DNA from: Flavobacterium limi
GTDB lineage: Bacteria; Bacteroidota; Bacteroidia; Flavobacteriales; Flavobacteriaceae
Length of the DNA stretch: 64,000 nucleotides
Direction: 5' to 3'
Assembly: GCF_010645075.1 (NCBI RefSeq)
Contig: NZ_JAADZV010000003.1
Location: forward strand, 434,001-498,000
This document shows positions 17,072-25,924 of the stretch, piece by piece. Every line of letters begins with the position of its first letter. The stretch's first letter is position 1. Under the pieces are notes generated by a model. That model had not been told where the DNA came from and searched no databases. It worked only from the letters and a program-made list of their open reading frames with translations. Made by a program: the position numbers and the translations under genes.

Positions 17072-17965
17072 TTAATTCTGAAAAATGCGTTTTAAATATG
17101 CGATGTTAGCTCCGTAATTGGCTTTTACATTATGCACTTGCGTAACATCTCTGGAACGCTCTACAATCAGCCATCCACTCCATTTCATTTCATCGAGCGC
17201 TTTTTTGATTTTTGGCATATCAACATTTTTATCGTTTTCAAGCCAAACGTTATCTGTTACGGATGCGTGAATTTGTGCCAGATGTTTTTTTCCTAAAATC
17301 TCTAATTCCGAAGCAATATCTCTTCCATTGTCTACCGCATTGGCAAAATTGAAAGAGCTTTTGATGTGCTTACAGCCAATTTCTTCCAATAGTTTTTTCT
17401 CATCGGTAGCGTTTAGTGAAGTTTCGATTGCGATTACGCCTCCTATTTTACCGACTTGCTTTCCGGCCCATTTTAATCTTTCGATTACTATTGGACGCAG
17501 TTCCGGATTTTTTGTTAAATCGCTTTCTGTTCCTAATGGAAGATAGGCGACTTTTACTTTCATATTTTTCATTGTTGCCACACAATCGTTGATCATTCTT
17601 GCAATTGAATCTCTTTTGGCAAAGGACTGGGCGTAAAATCCGGACATTGCAATCGAACTGATTCCAACTCCTGTTTCTTTGGACTTATCCAGAAACTTTT
17701 GTCTTTCAATCGGGTCGCCTAATTTGCTGTCAAAGGTTGGTCTTTTTCCCAAACCGCCCATATCAAGTTCGATTCCGTCTGCTTTTATTTCGCTTGCCAG
17801 ACCAAAGGCTCCGAGTTTTTGTCTTTTTAAAATCATCCAGTCGCAAACGGCCACTTTGTACTTTTGCTTTTTACCGGACTGTGCTGAAACTGCATTACTG
17901 AATGTTCCTGATAAAACAACCAGCATTGCAATAAATATGCTTCTTTTAAAATTTGTTGACTTCAT
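17072..17965 (-). CDS. Secreted xylose-isomerase-like TIM-barrel protein
   Basis: The 297-residue protein has a signal peptide (cleavage near AVSAQ, residue 29) and then a single TIM barrel of the sugar phosphate isomerase/epimerase (AP endonuclease 2) superfamily. Candidate metal ligands and base are acidic and His residues in ADGIELDMG (about 63-71), AIETS (near 179), QIHAS (near 233) and LIVERS (near 271). Most relatives work in the cytoplasm on free sugars or inositols, but exported forms are common in Bacteroidota PULs and are poorly characterised. It sits between the Asp-box lipoprotein gene and the GH138-like gene in one operon. An epimerase, isomerase or lyase acting on a released sugar in the periplasm is possible. 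I would not assign a substrate. Confidence 0.72.
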   Translation of the reverse strand: MKSTNFKRSIFIAMLVVLSGTFSNAVSAQSGKKQKYKVAVCDWMILKRQKLGAFGLASEIKADGIELDMGGLGKRPTFDSKLGDPIERQKFLDKSKETGVGISSIAMSGFYAQSFAKRDSIARMINDCVATMKNMKVKVAYLPLGTESDLTKNPELRPIVIERLKWAGKQVGKIGGVIAIETSLNATDEKKLLEEIGCKHIKSSFNFANAVDNGRDIASELEILGKKHLAQIHASVTDNVWLENDKNVDMPKIKKALDEMKWSGWLIVERSRDVTQVHNVKANYGANIAYLKRIFQN

Positions 17966-17983
17966 AATTATTATTTTTATTAA

Positions 17984-18066
17984 TGCAGATTAAAAACAAT
18001 CTGCTAAATCTGCTGAATCTGCGGGAAAAAAAATTACTCTCGCAGATTTAGCAGATTATGGAGATT
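17984..18066. repeat. Intergenic palindrome, family D (copy 2)
   Basis: A run of AATCTGC units (about 17998-18023) faces CGCAGATTTAGCAGATT (18041-18057). It fills the gap between the Asp-box lipoprotein gene and the xylose-isomerase-like gene and differs from the CACGCAG type by an ACTCTCGCAG arm, also seen at 47025 and 59025. Confidence 0.65.
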
Positions 18067-18089
18067 AAAATTCTTTCTGTGTGAATACC

Positions 18090-19238
18090 TTACTCTTCCT
18101 CGGCTTTAACAGCTTTTACTTCAACCCCTTCCTGTCCTGGCCAGATTCCGTTTTTGATTGGAAGTGCTACCAGTTTGCTCGGATCAACTTTTACGTATTT
18201 CAGTTTTTGTCTTCTCCATGTGTACACGATATGCACCATTCCATCTGAACTTTGAATTATTGATGGATAGGAATACTGACTGATTTTTGAATCTTCTAAA
18301 ACTAATGTCGCTTTCCAGTTGATCCCGTCGTCTGAGATAGAAAGGTTTAAAGGCGTTCTTGGTCCTTTGGCTTCTTTTCCGGGAGGCAAAACGTGGTTGT
18401 AAACCAATAAATGTTTTCCGTTTTTCAATGTTACAGCATCGGTTCCTGAATTGTTATTTGGCAATCCTATTAATTCTAAAGGCGTCCATGTTTTTCCGTT
18501 GTCTTTAGAAAAAGTACTGAAAATTGCTCTGTTCTTCGTTCTTCCAATCGCCTGAATACTTCCGTCTTTATGAAACAAAATACTTGGCTGAATAGCATTG
18601 ATTTTTTGTTTTCCTCTTGAAATGGTATCGCCTAACACCCAGGTTTTTCCGAAGTCGGGAGTAGATTCCATACGCAAATGCCAGCCGTTTCCTTCGGTGC
18701 TTGAAGGAAGCAATACTGTTCCGTTGCTCAATAAAACCGGTTTGTTTTTGATTGGTCCCAGAAAATCTTTACTTGGCATATCAATTTTATCAGACCAGGT
18801 TTTTCCTCCATCAGAAGAAGTTCTGTAAACGCCCCACCACTCAGATGGTTTTGGTCCGATTTTATAAAACAACATCAAATCGCCATTTGGAATTTGGTAT
18901 AAAACCGGATTCCAGGTTGGAAATCTTGTTCCGTCTTTCATCACGCCATCAGCTACCTTAATTGGTTCGCCCCATTTATCGCTTCCTTTTGGTTTTATAG
19001 CCGAATAAATACAAACATCAGGATGTCTTTCGTGGCTTCCGCCAAACCATGCAGCCACTAAATCTCCGTTAGTCGCTTCCACAATTGTTACGGAATGACA
19101 CGAAGGATAAGGTGCTTTTTCGTAAATGAATTCATCTACTAAAATTCCTTCTTTCCATGTCTTTTTTTCCAAAGCAGATTTACAGCTTCCTAAAAGAAGC
19201 AGTCCAAAAAAAGCAATAGTTAGGTGAGTGAATTTCAT
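18090..19238 (-). CDS. Sialidase-like Asp-box (BNR) beta-propeller lipoprotein
   Basis: The 382-residue protein starts with a lipoprotein signal (LLLLGSC, Cys19), so it is membrane anchored. It contains four Asp-box strands: SSDGGKTW (141-148), STPDFGKTW (192-200), SKDNGKTW (244-251) and SISDDGINW (300-308). The N-terminal motif is PSCHSVTIVE with WFGGSHERHPDV (about 45-75). This signature belongs to a sialidase-like family found in both plants and bacteria. The (F/Y)RIP Arg motif of true GH33 sialidases is absent at the N-terminus. RG-II contains Kdo and Dha, keto acids built like sialic acid, so a hydrolase for one of them is a reasonable guess, but unproven. It heads the minus-strand unit that ends with the GH2 genes and has a predicted regulated promoter. 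Confidence 0.72.
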   Translation of the reverse strand: MKFTHLTIAFFGLLLLGSCKSALEKKTWKEGILVDEFIYEKAPYPSCHSVTIVEATNGDLVAAWFGGSHERHPDVCIYSAIKPKGSDKWGEPIKVADGVMKDGTRFPTWNPVLYQIPNGDLMLFYKIGPKPSEWWGVYRTSSDGGKTWSDKIDMPSKDFLGPIKNKPVLLSNGTVLLPSSTEGNGWHLRMESTPDFGKTWVLGDTISRGKQKINAIQPSILFHKDGSIQAIGRTKNRAIFSTFSKDNGKTWTPLELIGLPNNNSGTDAVTLKNGKHLLVYNHVLPPGKEAKGPRTPLNLSISDDGINWKATLVLEDSKISQYSYPSIIQSSDGMVHIVYTWRRQKLKYVKVDPSKLVALPIKNGIWPGQEGVEVKAVKAEEE

Positions 19239-19293
19239 TATTTATTCTTTTAAAATATTATAAGGTTTATTTTCAACGTATTACACAAATATC

Positions 19294-19363
19294 CAAATGT
19301 AAAATTTTATTAAGTGTAAAAATAACACTAAAAAAATAGCGAAGTAACCTGTACCGTCCTGTA
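19294..19363 (-). promoter_or_regulatory. Predicted promoter region and 10-base-period direct repeat of the 7.9-19.2 kb operon
   Basis: On the minus strand TACAGG occurs twice with a 10-base period (19363-19358 and 19353-19348). It is followed after 4 bases by TTC (19343-19341), 16 bases and TATTTTTA (19324-19317), matching the layout before susC and the RuBisCO-like operon. A perfect TAnnTTTG (TACATTTG at 19301-19294) lies a little closer to the gene without a clear -33 partner. Which -7 box is used cannot be told from sequence. Confidence 0.55.
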
Positions 19364-19448
19364 TTTAACAAAAACTATACCCTAAAGTGCATCTAAAAAA
19401 ATATCGATAAAAAATAACATTATTTAGAATAAATAAAAATAAGTGATT

Positions 19449-19456
19449 TACATTTG
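19449..19456 (+). promoter_or_regulatory. -7 box before the TonB receptor gene
   Basis: TACATTTG fits TAnnTTTG exactly and lies 25 bases before the ATG at 19481. A TTG at -33 is missing; only TTTAG is nearby. This is compatible with an activator- or repressor-controlled promoter. I found no clear Fur box. Confidence 0.45.
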
Positions 19457-19480
19457 CACCAAATTAACAATCCATAAATA

Positions 19481-21826
19481 ATGAAAAACAAATTATTCTT
19501 AAGTACAATTTTTTGCTTACTAAGCGCTATTATGTTTTCTCAAACAGCAGGTATTAGTGGTAAAGTAAAAACAATACACGAAAATTCATCTGAATTTGTC
19601 AATATTAAAATAAAAGGAACTTCCCTTTCTACAAACACGGACAGTAATGGAGAATATACTATAAAAAATCTTCAAACCGGTAGTGCAACATTGGTCATAT
19701 CCGCCATTGGTTGCCAAACTCAGGAAATTGCAGTTGAACTAAAAGAAAATGAAATTACGATTGTTCCTGATATTTTTCTGGTAGAAGCGACACATGAATT
19801 ACAATCCGTTGAAGTTACCGGAAGGAAAAAATCTTCTTATAAAAACGACCATACCTTCTCTGCAACTAAACTGGAGATGAGGGTTATTGATGTCCCGCAA
19901 AGTATCTCATTCGTAACAAAAGAATTAATTCAGGACCAGCAGGCATTGCGTTTGAAAGATGTCGGTAAAAATGTTGCCGGTGTAAATGAATTCAGTACTT
20001 ATGATGATATTACGATCAGAGGTTTTAGAAATAACGACAGCAACGGAAGATTGATTAATGGTTTACGTGGCGTTAACAGTTTTTGGACAAGTCCTTTATT
20101 GGTGAATATTGAAAGAGTTGAGTATATCAAAGGACCGGCCTCCGCTGTTTTTGCCAACTCAAGTCCCGGCGGAACTATTAATATGATTACCAAAAAACCA
20201 TTGGATGAAACCAGACAGGCAATTCAGTTTACAACGGGTAGTTTTAATACTTTTAGAACGACCGCAGATTTTACAGGTGCTGTAAATGAAGACAAATCGT
20301 TGTTGTACAGATTGAATCTTGGTTATGAAAATGCTGATACTTTCAGAGATCAAATTAGTAATAAATCAATTGTAATTGCGCCTTCTATATCGTTTATTCC
20401 AAAAGAAGGAACCCGTTTTAATGCTGATTTGGTTTACACCAATCTGGATACTAAACTGGACAGAGGAAGAACTATTGTGCAGGGAACGACAGATCTTTTT
20501 GCAACACCTATTGGTTTTAACATCGCCCAGCCAAATGATTATTTAAAGAGTAAAACTTTGGCATTGACGTTATCTTTTAGTCAGGTAATCAATAAATATT
20601 TAACATTCAACGCATCATACTTAAAAGTAAGATATGATGAAGAATTAAACGAACACGGTTTTAACGGATACATAACACCTACATTGATTTCGATGTATTT
20701 TAATGATAGAAAAACAATTCAGCATGGAAATAACCTGTCTACTTATTTCTCATCTAAGTTTGAAACAGGAGTTTTGGAACATCAGTTAGTTGCAGGTTAT
20801 GATTATATTAATGGTGAGATTAATCAATACCAAAGAGATGCAGAGAATGAAACAGGCAATGTAAAAAACTTTGATTTACTGAACCCGACTTATTTTATCA
20901 GGGATATTGATAAATATAACTATAATGAACCTACAAGTCAACTCACTAATTATTACACTAATGGAATCTATTTACAGGATTTAATTAAGTATAAAAGATT
21001 ACAACTTTTATTAAGTTTAAGACAGGAATTTTATACTTTTCCGGAAAATGCTTCTGCCGGAATTACAAACGGAAAAAAATCAGAAAAAGCATTACTTCCA
21101 AAAGTGGGACTTACTTACAGCATCACCGATAACATCAATGCTTATGCTACTTTTGCTACAGGTTTCGAAGCTCAGAATGCATCTACTGTAGGCAATAGCA
21201 ATGCAGGGGGACCTTTCGACCCAATGACCAGTAATTTATTTGAGGTAGGTTCAAAAGGAGAATTCTTTAACAGAAAACTTTTTATCGGAACAGCGATTTA
21301 TCAGATAACAAAAAATAATATACTGGTAAGTGCCAATGATGCATCGAATCCGGATTTACTGGAACAAAGAGGCCAGGAACGTGCAAGAGGTTTTGAAGTT
21401 GAAGCTGTTGGTAAGATAAACAACAACTTAAGTATTAATTTGAGTTATGCTTATAACAATGCTATAATTACTGAGTCTGTAAAAGGTGATATCAATAACC
21501 AGGTAGGCCTTACTAAAGAAAATGCACCGAAACACATCAGCGGAAGCTGGATTAAGTACAGTTTTAATGAAGGAAAAATCAAAGGCTTAGGTTTAGCAAT
21601 TGGGCACAGCCAGGTTTCAGAAAGAGAAACATTTGTGAGAACTTTACAGCTTCCTTCATATGTTGTTTTTAACACTGCAGCCTATTACAAAGTGGACCGT
21701 TTTACAATTGGAGTAAACTTCAACAACATTTTTGATAAAAAATATTTAGTAGGTGGTTACAATTATCAGCGAAATTTTACGGGAGCCCCAAGCAATTTCC
21801 TTGTAAATGTTGGATATACATTCTAA
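19481..21826 (+). CDS. TonB-dependent siderophore-type receptor
   Basis: The 781-residue outer-membrane receptor has a signal peptide (to about residue 22), an N-terminal carboxypeptidase-D-like domain (about 23-95), a plug domain (about 120-240, with VIDVPQSISFV, DITIRGF and GPASAVFANSSPGGTINMITKKP) and a beta-barrel ending in aromatic residues (NVGYTF), as needed for barrel assembly. The VPQSI motif and overall length place it with siderophore receptors (FecA/FhuA type) and not with SusC proteins. The PepSY gene follows after 17 bases on the same strand. The pair forms a separate plus-strand unit inside the PUL. Uptake of a ferric siderophore or another metal complex is likely; the ligand is unknown. 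Confidence 0.88.
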   Translation: MKNKLFLSTIFCLLSAIMFSQTAGISGKVKTIHENSSEFVNIKIKGTSLSTNTDSNGEYTIKNLQTGSATLVISAIGCQTQEIAVELKENEITIVPDIFLVEATHELQSVEVTGRKKSSYKNDHTFSATKLEMRVIDVPQSISFVTKELIQDQQALRLKDVGKNVAGVNEFSTYDDITIRGFRNNDSNGRLINGLRGVNSFWTSPLLVNIERVEYIKGPASAVFANSSPGGTINMITKKPLDETRQAIQFTTGSFNTFRTTADFTGAVNEDKSLLYRLNLGYENADTFRDQISNKSIVIAPSISFIPKEGTRFNADLVYTNLDTKLDRGRTIVQGTTDLFATPIGFNIAQPNDYLKSKTLALTLSFSQVINKYLTFNASYLKVRYDEELNEHGFNGYITPTLISMYFNDRKTIQHGNNLSTYFSSKFETGVLEHQLVAGYDYINGEINQYQRDAENETGNVKNFDLLNPTYFIRDIDKYNYNEPTSQLTNYYTNGIYLQDLIKYKRLQLLLSLRQEFYTFPENASAGITNGKKSEKALLPKVGLTYSITDNINAYATFATGFEAQNASTVGNSNAGGPFDPMTSNLFEVGSKGEFFNRKLFIGTAIYQITKNNILVSANDASNPDLLEQRGQERARGFEVEAVGKINNNLSINLSYAYNNAIITESVKGDINNQVGLTKENAPKHISGSWIKYSFNEGKIKGLGLAIGHSQVSERETFVRTLQLPSYVVFNTAAYYKVDRFTIGVNFNNIFDKKYLVGGYNYQRNFTGAPSNFLVNVGYTF

Positions 21827-21843
21827 ATATCTAATTTAGAACA

Positions 21844-22992
21844 ATGAGAAAAATTCTAAATAAAATACATCTATGGCTCGGACTGATGTCCGGGCTTGTT
21901 GTATTTATAAGCATGCTTGCTGCCAGTATCTTTGTCTGGGATGAAGAATTGTCGCTATGGTATCATAATGAAAAATATATTGTCCCAGAAGTTAAAAATG
22001 TAGTTTTGCCATTAGATAGTCTTACCAGTATTATAAAACAAAAACATCCTTTGGCTGATTATGCAGAGATTAGCAGCGATCCCAAAAGAAGTTACGTATT
22101 TACCTCTTATAAAGAAAACACCAAACCTCACTGGACAGCTGCTTCTGATTATGAGAATTACAGCCACATTTACATTGACCAATATACAGGCAGGGAATTA
22201 GGCAAAGTAGATTTGAGATATGACTGGATATTTAATACCAGATTATTACATCAGAACTTACTTTTAACTTATGATGTAGGACATTATATTGTTGGTATAG
22301 CCACACTCATCATTTTTATAATGATTCTGACCGGAATCTATTTATGGTGGCCCAAAAACAAAGCGGCACTAAAACAGAGAATTTGGTTTCGATGGAAAGA
22401 TACTACCAGATGGAAACGCAAAAACTATGATCTTCACAATATCGGCGGAATCTATACCTTTTTATTTGTTTTGATTTTTGCAATTACGGGACTTGTCTGG
22501 ACTTTTGACTGGTGGACCAATGGAATTTACCGAATCTTAGGCAATGATCCGGAGAAAGTCTGGAGCAAACCGCCCGAGATAAATAAAGACAATCAGAAAA
22601 GAACAATGAACCCATTAGAAACGATTGTTGCTTTCACAAAGAAAAAGATTCCTGACTACACCACTATTGGATTGTCAATTCCTGAAGATTATGATAAGGC
22701 TTCTGTCCCAGTAGCAGCTTTTATCAGACATAAAGGCAATTCTGGGTGGGATGAATCAGACAGTTATACTTTTAAAAGTCTGACCGGCGAAAATTATTTT
22801 GTCGTTACCCACGATGATAAAACCCTGGGAGCGAAATGGAGAAACAGCAATTACGCTATACACACAGGCAATATTTATGGCTTACCGACCAAAATTTTAG
22901 CCTCATTAATTGCACTATTTTGTGCCTTTTTACCTGTCAGCGGTTTTTTAATCTGGTGGGGGCGTAACAAGAAAAACAAATCAAAAAAATAA
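21844..22992 (+). CDS. PepSY-associated transmembrane protein, partner of the TonB receptor
   Basis: The 382-residue inner-membrane protein shows four hydrophobic segments (about 10-33, 143-167, 198-220 and 352-373) and a large periplasmic part between the first two. It has the PepSY_TM pattern: KIHLWLGLMSGLVV at the start, then GIYLWWPK, a DLHNIGGIY His motif and a C-terminal SGFLIWWGR. Such proteins are commonly found beside siderophore receptors and several act as heme-binding reductases releasing iron from siderophores at the inner membrane. The gene follows the receptor by 17 bases and is closed by a strong terminator, so the two form an operon. Confidence 0.82.
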   Translation: MRKILNKIHLWLGLMSGLVVFISMLAASIFVWDEELSLWYHNEKYIVPEVKNVVLPLDSLTSIIKQKHPLADYAEISSDPKRSYVFTSYKENTKPHWTAASDYENYSHIYIDQYTGRELGKVDLRYDWIFNTRLLHQNLLLTYDVGHYIVGIATLIIFIMILTGIYLWWPKNKAALKQRIWFRWKDTTRWKRKNYDLHNIGGIYTFLFVLIFAITGLVWTFDWWTNGIYRILGNDPEKVWSKPPEINKDNQKRTMNPLETIVAFTKKKIPDYTTIGLSIPEDYDKASVPVAAFIRHKGNSGWDESDSYTFKSLTGENYFVVTHDDKTLGAKWRNSNYAIHTGNIYGLPTKILASLIALFCAFLPVSGFLIWWGRNKKNKSKK

Positions 22993-22995
22993 CAA

Positions 22996-23026
22996 AAAGG
23001 GATAATTGTTTTTCAATTATCCCTTT
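22996..23026. terminator. Bidirectional terminator between the PepSY gene and the GH78 gene
   Basis: A 13-base perfect stem (AAAGGGATAATTG at 22996-23008, complement at 23014-23026) with a five-T loop lies between two converging genes. The flanks are A-rich on the left and contain T on the right, so it can work on both strands. Confidence 0.8.
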
Positions 23027-23048
23027 GATTTGTAAATTAGTTTTAGAG

Positions 23049-25805
23049 TTACTTCACATTCAAAACATAAGAACCCGATTCTAAAGTCAGGACAATATTA
23101 TTGTTTTCCGTTTTATAAGACACTGAAGATTTCTCCAGTTTCTGATTGTTTACCGTTACCGATGGAGCATTATCTGTTGGTAGATAAACAACTGCCGATG
23201 AATTGGCCGGAATGGTAATTTTCCACTGCAAACTGTTTTTGCTTTTCTTCCAGTCACTTTTGATTAAACCGTAAATCGATTCGTAAGACGCATTTACAAA
23301 AGTCAGTCCGGCATTGAAATCCGGTTTCATGATGATTTGTTTGAAGCCCGGGGTTTCAGGATTGCTTTTGATTCCCGCCATATTTTCGTAATACCAAATC
23401 ATTAAATCACCCAGAAGCATTACGTGGTTTTGAGAGTTCATTGACGGATCTGCGGTGTTTCCGTTCCATAATTCCCAAATGGTTGTTGCACCGTTTTCAA
23501 CCATAAAACCCCAGCTTGGGTAGGTTTTGTTGGAAGCCAGTTTGTAAGCCAAATCCCCTCTTCCAAAATTAGTCAGCGTACGCATCAAAAACTGCGTTCC
23601 GATAACACCTGTGCTGATATGCCCTTGTTTGGTTACCTGAACTTCGTGCGCCATATTCTGGAAAACTTTCTCTTTTAGATTTTTGGGAACCAGCCCAAAA
23701 GCTAATGGTAATACATTTGCCGTTACCGTATTATTGGCGTAATAGTTTTTTTCGGTGTTTAAAAATTTCGCGTTGAAAGCTTTTTTAATTCGGGTTGCCA
23801 AATCATCATAATATGTAATATCTGCAGCATCAGCATTTGAGATTTTAGCGAACTTTTTCATTGTGTTCAAAAGCTGATAATAGAAAGCACTCGACAACAA
23901 TTGTCCGTCCGTCATACGAGACGGATCTTTGGAACGAATCAATTCCAACGATTCCGGCGGAACGCACCAGTCACCGTATTTGTCCTTGTCCATTAAATCA
24001 TTTTGAAGATAATTTTCTTCCATATACAACATCCATTTTTTCATAGATGGATACTGTTTTTTAATCACTTCAGCATCTGCAAATTGCTGGTACAGCATAT
24101 CTGCAACCGTGATGTAGGTACCCGGCCAGGTTACATTATCTCCGTAATAACGCCAGAATGCAGGCGCTACATCAGGCAATCCCCCGTCCTGCGTTTGCGA
24201 ATATTTAATATCGTCGAGCCATTTCGCATATAAAGTCTGGTTGTTGAATAGAAAACTTTCGCCATAAGCGCCTGTTGTACGGTCTCCCAACCAAGGCTGA
24301 CGCTCGTTTCGCTGTGGACAGTCAATTGGCATTCCTTTATAATTCCCGCTGATTCCCCACCAGGCGTTTTTGAAAATCTGGTTCATTGTCGCATCCGAAG
24401 ATTCGAAAGTTCCGGTGGTTTTGATATCGTCATAAACCACTTTTCCAACGAAATTATCTAGTGTTGGTTTGGTCGGAAAACCTGAAATTTCCACAAATCG
24501 GAAACCGTGAAATATAAAACGCGGTTCCCAGATTTCTTCACCTTCGCCTTTCAAAGTATACACATCGGTAGTTTTTGCATCACGCAAATTGGCAATGTAC
24601 AACGAACCATCGGACTGCAAAGACTCGGCAAATTTCATTGTAACTGCGTCGCCACTTTTTCCTTTGACTTTCAGTTGCAACCAGCCCACCATATTCTGAC
24701 CCATATCCAAAATATACGTTCCTTTGGCAGTCGCTTTGATAGAAATTGGTTTTACTTCGCCTTTGATTTTCATATTCGGTGTCATCTGCGCTTCATAAAA
24801 ACCGCCCGGTTCCTGAACGTATCTCGCATTTAACCAGTTTTTATCATCAAAATTTGTCGTTGCCCAGCCTTTCATTTCCTTGCGGGCATCGTATTCTTCG
24901 CCGTCGTATTCGTTGTTAGATAAAATTGGTCCGTCAGTGGTTAACTTCCATGTGTCGTCTGTTCTAATGATGTCTTTGGTTCCGTCGGTATATTCTACAA
25001 ACAACTGCAAAGCCATTTTCGGGAAACCAAAAGATTTGATTTTATACGGTTTGTAATCCTGACGCATCGCAAAAAATCGTCCGTTTCCTAAAATCGTTCC
25101 GAGCATATTTTTGCCTTCTTTCAACTGCGAAGTCACATCAAAAACATTGTATTTTACGTTTTTGGTATAATCCGTCGGAACTGGTGCCAAAACCTGATCG
25201 CCAATTTTATTTCCGTTAATGTAAAGCTCGTACAAGCCCATTCCCATCAGGTACACTTTGGCACTTTTGACTTGTTTTTTTACATTGATTTCTTTTCGTA
25301 GATAACGTGCCGATAATCTCGAATACTGGGAAACACTATCGTCTTTCGATAATTTTTCATAACCAATCCAGCGTGTCGATTTCCAGTCGGCGTAGGTTAA
25401 AATCCCAATGCTGAAATGGGCGTTTTCTGCGGATTTTATTTCGCCTTTATTTGTAGAAACGATTACTTTCCAAAACGCATTATCTCTGTCTTTTAACTTT
25501 TTCCCGTTGTAAATAATATTAACAGATTCATCGCTTGTTACTTTTCCGCTGTCCCATAAATCGGCTTTATTGGCATTCAGATTTTCTAAAGTTGAAGCCA
25601 CCAAAATTTGATAAGCGGTTTGTTTTACAGCATTCACATCCGATTGGATCTGCCAGCTCAAACGCGGTTTCAAAACATCGATTCCTTCCGGATTGTTCAG
25701 CATTTCGCATTGCAGATTGGTTACGCTGATTTTATTTTGGGCTTTTGCCAAAGAAAAACAGAATGTCGCAATTAAGATGAAGCTATGTAGAACTAATTTT
25801 TTCAT
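23049..25805 (-). CDS. GH78 alpha-L-rhamnosidase, secreted (first paralogue)
   Basis: I choose the ATG at 25805 (MKKLVLHSFIL, a normal signal peptide ending near AKAQ) over one 21 bases upstream. The 918-residue protein follows the GH78 plan: N-terminal Ig-like and beta-sandwich domains (to about 450), an (alpha/alpha)6 barrel (about 470-830) and a C-terminal beta-sandwich. The catalytic acid region reads IDCPQRNERQPWLGD (residues 494-508 from this start) and the distal acidic motif is TIWELWNG (about 770). Enzymes of the family remove terminal alpha-L-rhamnose; RG-II and RG-I both carry it. It is the last gene of the long minus-strand unit and shares only family-level similarity with the second GH78 at 32.0-34.8 kb. 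Confidence 0.9.
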   Translation of the reverse strand: MKKLVLHSFILIATFCFSLAKAQNKISVTNLQCEMLNNPEGIDVLKPRLSWQIQSDVNAVKQTAYQILVASTLENLNANKADLWDSGKVTSDESVNIIYNGKKLKDRDNAFWKVIVSTNKGEIKSAENAHFSIGILTYADWKSTRWIGYEKLSKDDSVSQYSRLSARYLRKEINVKKQVKSAKVYLMGMGLYELYINGNKIGDQVLAPVPTDYTKNVKYNVFDVTSQLKEGKNMLGTILGNGRFFAMRQDYKPYKIKSFGFPKMALQLFVEYTDGTKDIIRTDDTWKLTTDGPILSNNEYDGEEYDARKEMKGWATTNFDDKNWLNARYVQEPGGFYEAQMTPNMKIKGEVKPISIKATAKGTYILDMGQNMVGWLQLKVKGKSGDAVTMKFAESLQSDGSLYIANLRDAKTTDVYTLKGEGEEIWEPRFIFHGFRFVEISGFPTKPTLDNFVGKVVYDDIKTTGTFESSDATMNQIFKNAWWGISGNYKGMPIDCPQRNERQPWLGDRTTGAYGESFLFNNQTLYAKWLDDIKYSQTQDGGLPDVAPAFWRYYGDNVTWPGTYITVADMLYQQFADAEVIKKQYPSMKKWMLYMEENYLQNDLMDKDKYGDWCVPPESLELIRSKDPSRMTDGQLLSSAFYYQLLNTMKKFAKISNADAADITYYDDLATRIKKAFNAKFLNTEKNYYANNTVTANVLPLAFGLVPKNLKEKVFQNMAHEVQVTKQGHISTGVIGTQFLMRTLTNFGRGDLAYKLASNKTYPSWGFMVENGATTIWELWNGNTADPSMNSQNHVMLLGDLMIWYYENMAGIKSNPETPGFKQIIMKPDFNAGLTFVNASYESIYGLIKSDWKKSKNSLQWKITIPANSSAVVYLPTDNAPSVTVNNQKLEKSSVSYKTENNNIVLTLESGSYVLNVK

Positions 25806-25820
25806 AAGTTGTATTTTTTC

Positions 25821-25920
25821 TTTCACGCAGATTTTGCAGATTTAGGCAGATTTTATTTGAATTAGATTGAGCAAAAAATCTGCGTTTATCTGCTTAAATC
25901 CGTTCAAATCTGCGTGCCAT
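25821..25920. repeat. Intergenic palindrome, family D (copy 3)
   Basis: CACGCAGATTT (25824-25834) faces AAATCTGCGTG (25906-25916). The centre contains more GCAGATTT and ATCTGC units, so the RNA could fold as a long imperfect hairpin. It fills the gap between the MGH1-like gene and the GH78 gene. Confidence 0.72.
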
Positions 25921-25924
25921 TTTT

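Noticed and set aside
17072..17965. Cytoplasmic 3-oxo-isoapionate decarboxylase (OiaC-type)
   Set aside because: The fold fits, but the protein has a clear signal peptide and lies far from the RuBisCO-like operon. The reaction would be in the wrong compartment.
18090..19238. Genuine GH33 sialidase
   Set aside because: Asp boxes are present but the FRIP-type Arg motif is not, and no sialic-acid genes (nanA, nanE) are nearby.
19239..19480. Fur box before the TonB receptor
   Set aside because: I looked for an AT-rich inverted repeat of the Fur type and found no convincing match.
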